Assembly (NCBI GenBank): GCA_046496945.1
Contig: JAWOGL010000144.1
Location: forward strand, 1 to 10,051
Reading direction: 5' to 3'
Length of the DNA: 10,051 bases
Source of the DNA: Desulfonatronovibrio sp046496945
Lineage (GTDB): Bacteria > Desulfobacterota > Desulfovibrionia > Desulfovibrionales > Desulfonatronovibrionaceae
Each line of letters opens with the position of its first letter. Positions within the stretch are counted from its first letter, which is position 1. Below, piece by piece: positions 6,137 through 10,051 of the stretch. The position numbers were made by a program, and so were the translations under genes. Under the pieces are notes generated by a model, which saw only the letters and a program-made list of their open reading frames with translations, was not told the origin of the DNA and searched no databases.

Positions 6137-6151
6137 TCAACAGTCTGTTAA
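6137..6151. repeat. Intergenic palindrome, copy 3
   Basis: TCAACAGTCTGTTAA matches the 15-base motif at 14 positions, the single change being in the outer left arm. It lies 57 bases upstream of the permease start, a plausible operator position, and immediately follows the nested repeat element. Confidence 0.55.
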
Positions 6152-6208
6152 TAGTGCCGCCTACCTTCCAACATTTTGAGACCAGTTCGTAACCGCTCTG
6201 AATAATTA

Positions 6209-7546
6209 ATGTATGATTTCTTTGACCTGAAAAATAATGGAACCAGAGTTGTCACTGAAATTGCCGCCGGAACTACCACCTTTCTGGCGGCCATGTATAT
6301 CTGTCTGATTAACCCGGCCATTCTCAACCAGGCCGGTCTGCCTTATGATGCGGTCCTGACTTCCACGGTCCTGGTCTCGGCTTTCAGCAGTATCCTTATG
6401 GGTTTTTACAGCAACAACCCGCTGCTTGTCGCTCCGGGCATGAGTCTGAACCATCTTTTCGTGGCTGCAGTGGTCCGCTCGGAAACCATGACCTACCAGA
6501 CCGCCCTGGGTTGCGTATTCTGGGCCGGGATCGCTTTTCTGCTGCTGCTTATTTTAGACCGCAACCACCGTCTGTTGACCGGGGTGCCGCGAATGCTGCG
6601 TTTCGGCATGGCCGGCGGGATCGGCCTGTTCATTGCCTTTCTGGGTTTTCAGGCCGCCGGATTCATTATTATCGAGGAACCAGGCCGTCTGGCCATGGGC
6701 TATCTGGACGCCACCACTTTGACTTTCCTGGCCGGCCTGGCCTTTACCGCAGCTCTGGTAGCCCGCAAAGTGCCCTGCGCCTTTATTATGGGCGTTCTGG
6801 TCACAACACTGCTGGCCTGGCCCATCGGCAGATTCTGGGGCCAGGGAACCGGGGACGTGGAGACGGTTTCTCCTCTTGTCGTCTGGCAGGGCTGGTGGGC
6901 ATGGCCGGACCTGGGTTTGATCCTGGAGATGGATCTCTTGAGCCCTCTTATGCCTGTCCATTGGCCGTTCATTTTCGTATTGGTCTTTTCCTGTTTTTTT
7001 GACAGTTTTTCCACCTGCGCCGGAGTCGGAGAGGCCGGAGACCTGGTGGACGAAAAGGGCGAGCCCCGTGACCTGGAGCGCAGCATGAAGGTCAACGCCA
7101 TTGGAGTGGCCCTGTCCGGTTTTTTCGGAGTCAGCCCAGCCACTGTGTATGTTGAATCCTCCACCGGTGTCCGTTCTGGCGGGCGGACCGGGCTGACCGC
7201 GGTTGTTGCCGGCCTGCTTTTTTTACCTTTTCTTTTTATGTCGCCGCTTCTTTACCTTGTGCCGGCTTTAGCAACGGCTCCTGTGATGGTCCTGGCCGGC
7301 ATCTTCATGCTCAAGCCTTTGATCTACGTCCGCTGGGAGCGTTTTGACGAGGCGGCACCTTTTTTCATGGCCATGATTACCATGCCGCTGACCGGTTCCA
7401 TAACCCAGGGGGCTATATGGGGTATTTTAAGCTGGATAGTAGTCAAGGCTTCCTGCGGTAAATTCAGACAAATTCCCAGAGTCCTTCTGCTCCTGGGCCT
7501 CGCGGCTCTGGTTTTGCTGTTTCAGTCTGGACCCTTTCGCCATTGA
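6209..7546 (+). CDS. NCS2-family (AzgA-like) purine/nucleobase permease
   Basis: A 445-residue, strongly hydrophobic inner-membrane protein with the length and pattern of the AzgA branch of NCS2 transporters, which take up adenine, guanine or hypoxanthine with protons. The N-terminus TEIAAGTTTFLAAMYICLIN (from residue 16) is the family's first conserved block. APGMSLNHLF (75-84) corresponds to the usual APGMGLNAYF. CFFDSFSTCAGVGEAGD (Asp265) corresponds to FFDxxGTxxGV, and YVESSTGVRSGGRTGLTAV (Glu316) is the conserved ligand-site block. The family signature is recognisable but several usual residues differ (Gly-Asn-Ala-Tyr to Ser-Asn-His-Leu, and Gly-Thr to Ser-Thr), so substrate specificity is uncertain. 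ATG 6209 directly follows a stop (6203-6205) and has no clear Shine-Dalgarno sequence, but the next in-frame ATG would remove the first helix. The gene and its downstream partner look richer in G+C than the biotin genes. Confidence 0.9.
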   Translation: MYDFFDLKNNGTRVVTEIAAGTTTFLAAMYICLINPAILNQAGLPYDAVLTSTVLVSAFSSILMGFYSNNPLLVAPGMSLNHLFVAAVVRSETMTYQTALGCVFWAGIAFLLLLILDRNHRLLTGVPRMLRFGMAGGIGLFIAFLGFQAAGFIIIEEPGRLAMGYLDATTLTFLAGLAFTAALVARKVPCAFIMGVLVTTLLAWPIGRFWGQGTGDVETVSPLVVWQGWWAWPDLGLILEMDLLSPLMPVHWPFIFVLVFSCFFDSFSTCAGVGEAGDLVDEKGEPRDLERSMKVNAIGVALSGFFGVSPATVYVESSTGVRSGGRTGLTAVVAGLLFLPFLFMSPLLYLVPALATAPVMVLAGIFMLKPLIYVRWERFDEAAPFFMAMITMPLTGSITQGAIWGILSWIVVKASCGKFRQIPRVLLLLGLAALVLLFQSGPFRH

Positions 7547-7573
7547 CCCGCCATTTTGACAGGTCAGATCAGC

Positions 7574-7579
7574 AAGGAG
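7574..7579 (+). promoter_or_regulatory. Ribosome binding site of the 580-residue gene
   Basis: AAGGAG is a strong Shine-Dalgarno core, although its 13-base distance to ATG 7593 is longer than usual. It lies in the short gap after the permease stop, which supports co-transcription with independent translation initiation. Confidence 0.6.
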
Positions 7580-7592
7580 AGCGTAAGCAAAT

Positions 7593-9335
7593 ATGATTGG
7601 TTTGTTTCGTAAAAAACGCCCTTATTCAGAACAGGCCCAGTTTCTGGAAAAGTATCTAAGCGCCTACAGGCAAAATATACATTTGCCCGCAACCCTGAGG
7701 GTATCGGAACTGGAATCAATGCACTGCAGCTTTTGCTCCAGTCTGCATCGCCGGGCTCAGGCCAGGGAGCCGGACGTGTCCGCCTTTCTTTACGCGGCCC
7801 TGCGTCTGCCGGACTGTGTCAGCCATGCCGGCCGTGTTCTGCTGGGGCCTGCTGAAGATGTGTTTGCAAAAGCCGGTTTTCCGGGAGTAGAGGGCTGGAT
7901 TCAGGTGAAATCCAGGGCCCGGCGCCGTAGATACCATTATGACGGGGATCAGACACTGGCCGTATTTGTGACGAGTGTTACAGATCTTGACGATCTGATT
8001 CCGTCCCTGTGCGCTTTTCAGATCGAGTGGAACAAGATGCACCGGCTGTTGAACCCGGGTTCTCCGGATTTTACACTGGGCCGAGCTCTGGCCGCAGGAC
8101 AGACCAATGCTGCAAAAGCAGGGCAGGAAATCCGGCGTAGTCTGGGGTTGGCCCGGTCAGACTGGGAACTTCTGACTCAGGTCTGGGCAGACGACTGGGA
8201 CCGGAAATGGTCGGACGTGGCCGGAGCGCCTCTTGATCTGGTGGTTTACCGGTTGCCCCTGCATGACGGGTATTTCGAGAAAGCTGCACAGCAGTGGTGG
8301 GATATGGTCTCCTGCCGCGTCGATCTGGAGTCGGCATCTTCCGGCGGGAGGCCATTGTACCTTGTTTCCAGTAATACCCATTCCCTGGCTAACCTGATCA
8401 CTGGTTTTGCCCGGACCCATGAAACAGAACTGCTGACTTTCCTGGAGCGGGAGAATCAGGAAGACCTGTGGCGGGTTTGGCAAGACTGCCAGCGTGATCC
8501 TGAACAGAACCCTGCTGATTTACTTTATTATGGTCTCCGTCTTTATGAGGAACGCTATCCTTCACAAGTGTCCGCCCGGTTGATCCGGGAGGAAAGCATG
8601 GGCTTTCATCGTCATGCTCCGGTTCAATATCCCCATCTGGAGGTTCAGCGCATTGCCTTGAGCCGGCTGGACCCCTCCTGTTTGGACTCCCGCCTGCAGT
8701 GGGCTCCATCTCTGGCCCGCAGCCAGGCCCTGCTGGTTAACATAGATTATCCTCTGGGCTTGGCCGCAGGACATGTTCTGGCCAGTGCCTGTGAGCGTTT
8801 TCCCGGATTGCGCGGCGTATTTATTCTGGGCAAATCCGCGGCCGCCATCGGCCGGCTGGGCGACATCATCATTCCCAGCCATGTGTATGACAGTCACACC
8901 CAAACGCGTTATCTTTTTCAAAACAGCCTGAATGTGCGTCATCTGGTCCCGTTTTTGAACCGTATCGCGGCCTTCGATGACCAGAAAACCATTACTGCAC
9001 ACGGCACCTTTCTCCATGGAAGGGAGGTGGTCAGTCATTTGCTCCAGGACGACTTCACCGGTGTTGAAATGGAGGCAGGTCCTTTTTTGAGGGCCCTGCA
9101 CCGCCATTTTTCCAGGCAGGAGCTGGTTCAATGCATGGGAAACAGGGGCGTCCTGAATATTAAGACGCCCCAGGATTTCAACCTGGGTATCTTGCACTAC
9201 ACCTCGGATACTCCCTATAATATTCGCCCCAGCCTTCTGAGTACCCGATTGGGGATGACCGGCCTGGAGGCTGTTTACGCCTCCAGCCTGGCCATTCTGC
9301 AAAGGATTATGGATCTGGAGGCAAAGAAGCTGTAA
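7593..9335 (+). CDS. Large protein of unknown function with C-terminal nucleoside phosphorylase-like domain
   Basis: A 580-residue soluble-looking protein without a signal peptide or membrane segment. The first roughly 370 residues match no domain I can name. They include a basic patch (KSRARRRRYHY) followed by VFVTSVTDLDDLIPSLCAFQ (from residue 124) and IEWNKMH (ending at 150), which looks like a conserved block. The last roughly 200 residues recall the PNP/MTAN (PNP_UDP_1) fold: NIDYPLG (383-389), GKSAAAIGRLGDIIIP (413-428, compare the glycine-rich substrate loop followed by GD-ii-P in phosphorylases), a YDSHT stretch, and GVEMEAG (490-496), matching the VEME motif that binds ribose in nucleosidases. 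It might belong to the DUF6909-type family; that is from memory and unverified. The gene follows the purine permease by 46 bases, suggesting a role in nucleoside or nucleobase handling. Catalysis is unproven: the domain could be a degenerate sensor. Confidence 0.85.
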   Translation: MIGLFRKKRPYSEQAQFLEKYLSAYRQNIHLPATLRVSELESMHCSFCSSLHRRAQAREPDVSAFLYAALRLPDCVSHAGRVLLGPAEDVFAKAGFPGVEGWIQVKSRARRRRYHYDGDQTLAVFVTSVTDLDDLIPSLCAFQIEWNKMHRLLNPGSPDFTLGRALAAGQTNAAKAGQEIRRSLGLARSDWELLTQVWADDWDRKWSDVAGAPLDLVVYRLPLHDGYFEKAAQQWWDMVSCRVDLESASSGGRPLYLVSSNTHSLANLITGFARTHETELLTFLERENQEDLWRVWQDCQRDPEQNPADLLYYGLRLYEERYPSQVSARLIREESMGFHRHAPVQYPHLEVQRIALSRLDPSCLDSRLQWAPSLARSQALLVNIDYPLGLAAGHVLASACERFPGLRGVFILGKSAAAIGRLGDIIIPSHVYDSHTQTRYLFQNSLNVRHLVPFLNRIAAFDDQKTITAHGTFLHGREVVSHLLQDDFTGVEMEAGPFLRALHRHFSRQELVQCMGNRGVLNIKTPQDFNLGILHYTSDTPYNIRPSLLSTRLGMTGLEAVYASSLAILQRIMDLEAKKL

Positions 9336-9375
9336 ATTTCTTAAGAAAATTGACAAATTGAAGAAGTCCATAGCT

Positions 9376-9390
9376 TTAACAGCCTGTTAA
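9376..9390. repeat. Intergenic palindrome, copy 4 (TTAACAGCCTGTTAA)
   Basis: The 15-base motif differs from copy 1 only at the central spacer base and its neighbour by symmetry (T to C), leaving both 7-base arms complementary. It lies 41 bases after the unknown-protein gene and 71 bases before the RecQ start. Confidence 0.6.
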
Positions 9391-9461
9391 GTATGGCAAT
9401 GTGCGTACAGTGTAAACCATCGGGGTGCACCTTTTGCTGGATATATAGGACCCCGGGGTAG

Positions 9462-10051
9462 ATGCGAATAACCAATAAAAATAACACGAGCAATAATATG
9501 CTGGATCAAGTCCTTGAAAAGAACTTCGGATTTAACGGGTTCAAGCCCGGACAAAAACAGGTCATGGAAAAAATTATGCAGGGCAGGTCTTCTCTGGCCG
9601 TATTTCCTACAGGGGCGGGTAAATCCCTGTGCTATCAGCTGCCTGCTGTTCTTATGCCTCATATGACCCTGGTGGTATCGCCTCTGCTCAGTCTGATGAA
9701 GGACCAGGTGGATTTTCTGCAGGACAGGTCAATACCTTCGGCCAGACTGGATTCGTCCCTTTCTTCGGAAGAATACATGAGTATTCTTGCTCAAGCCAAG
9801 AATGGTCAGCTCAAGATACTTATGATTGCTGTGGAAAGGTTTAAAAATGAACGCTTCAGACAGCACCTGAAGAAGATGCGCCTATCGCTCATGGTGGTGG
9901 ATGAAGCCCACTGCATATCAGAATGGGGTCACATTTTTCGTCCTGATTATCTTAAGCTTCCGGTATACAGACGGGAATTTAACATTCCTCAGGTCCTGCT
10001 GCTGACGGCAACAGCCACCCCAGGGGTTATGAAAGATATGTGCTCCAGGTT
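9462..10051 (+). CDS. RecQ-family ATP-dependent DNA helicase, N-terminal part, truncated by window edge
   Basis: RecQ helicases are 3'-5' DNA helicases in recombination and replication-fork repair. The frame is open from ATG 9462, which directly follows TAG 9459-9461, to the right edge. A second in-frame ATG at 9498 is equally close to the conserved region; AGGA (9447-9450) favours 9462 slightly. Counting from ATG 9498, visible motifs are motif 0 FNGFKPGQKQVM (12-23), Walker A PTGAGKS (37-43), VVSPLLSLMKDQV (motif Ia), DEAH (135-138) with CISEWGHIFRPDY (the aromatic-rich loop), and motif III LTATAT. The ERFKNERF stretch and SEWGH...RPDYLKL suggest a RecQ subgroup distinct from E. coli RecQ. 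The usual Asp or Asn before FRP is Ile here. The zinc-binding, winged-helix and HRDC regions would lie outside the window, so no symbol is assigned. Confidence 0.93.
   Translation, partial: MRITNKNNTSNNMLDQVLEKNFGFNGFKPGQKQVMEKIMQGRSSLAVFPTGAGKSLCYQLPAVLMPHMTLVVSPLLSLMKDQVDFLQDRSIPSARLDSSLSSEEYMSILAQAKNGQLKILMIAVERFKNERFRQHLKKMRLSLMVVDEAHCISEWGHIFRPDYLKLPVYRREFNIPQVLLLTATATPGVMKDMCSR

Larger units (their letters stand above)
5770..6208. other. Repeat-filled intergenic region between bioB and the permease
   Basis: These 439 bases hold no credible gene; open frames are short and lack family likeness or ribosome binding sites. The right-hand 260 bases are almost wholly inverted repeats: a partial 15-base palindrome (5889), a terminal-inverted-repeat unit (5945-6012), a large nested hairpin unit (6019-6111) and a further palindrome copy (6137-6151). 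The region must also contain the end of the bio transcript and the permease promoter, but no strong terminator or promoter could be assigned. Confidence 0.65.

Noticed and set aside
6176..6206. Promoter-like boxes TTGAGA (6176-6181) and AATAAT (6201-6206) before the permease
   Set aside because: The spacing is 19 bases and the implied transcription start would fall after the ATG at 6209, so it cannot serve the assigned start codon.
8562..9371. Leftward open frame of 269 codons
   Set aside because: It is antisense to the phosphorylase-like region of the 580-residue gene, whose motifs and upstream ribosome binding site are convincing.
9350..9376. Perfect -35-like TTGACA (9350-9355) upstream of recQ
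   Set aside because: No acceptable -10 box at 16-18 bases downstream; TAGCTT at 15 bases is too weak.

Overview
The window looks like chromosomal DNA from a strictly anaerobic deltaproteobacterium, probably a Desulfovibrionales-type sulfate reducer. This placement is inferred from codon style, gene types and a biotin synthase with ligand residues typical of anaerobes; no rRNA or other phylogenetic marker is present. No tRNA, rRNA, CRISPR array, prophage or complete insertion sequence was found.

Layout. (1) 1-1552, minus strand: the first 517 residues of a RecB/AddA-like UvrD-family helicase, running off the left edge. (2) 1553-2029: a divergent intergenic region with palindromes, a REP-like hairpin pair, a short direct repeat and the likely bioA promoter. 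(3) 2030-5769, plus strand: a biotin cluster bioA - (LysM membrane protein) - bioD - bioB. The last three genes are packed tightly: bioD starts on the base after the LysM stop codon, and bioB overlaps bioD by 17 bases. BioA makes DAPA, BioD closes the ureido ring, and BioB inserts sulfur. The earlier genes (bioF, and bioC/bioH or equivalents) are not here. (4) 5770-6208: a gene-free stretch packed with inverted repeats, including two mobile-element-like units side by side. (5) 6209-9335, plus strand: an NCS2 (AzgA-like) purine/nucleobase permease, followed 46 bases later by a 580-residue protein of unknown function whose C-terminal third resembles the nucleoside phosphorylase/nucleosidase fold. 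These two look co-transcribed and may form a nucleobase or nucleoside handling pair. (6) 9462-10051: the start of a RecQ-family helicase, running off the right edge.

The points most worth a second look are: the biotin synthase, whose auxiliary-cluster ligands differ from E. coli BioB and fit the anaerobe 'type II' enzymes; the permease plus phosphorylase-like pair; a 15-base palindrome, consensus TTAACAGTCTGTTAA, found four times and only in intergenic DNA; and the compound repeat cluster at 5889-6151. No wholly new multi-gene system could be demonstrated from sequence alone. The permease/unknown-protein pair is the best candidate.
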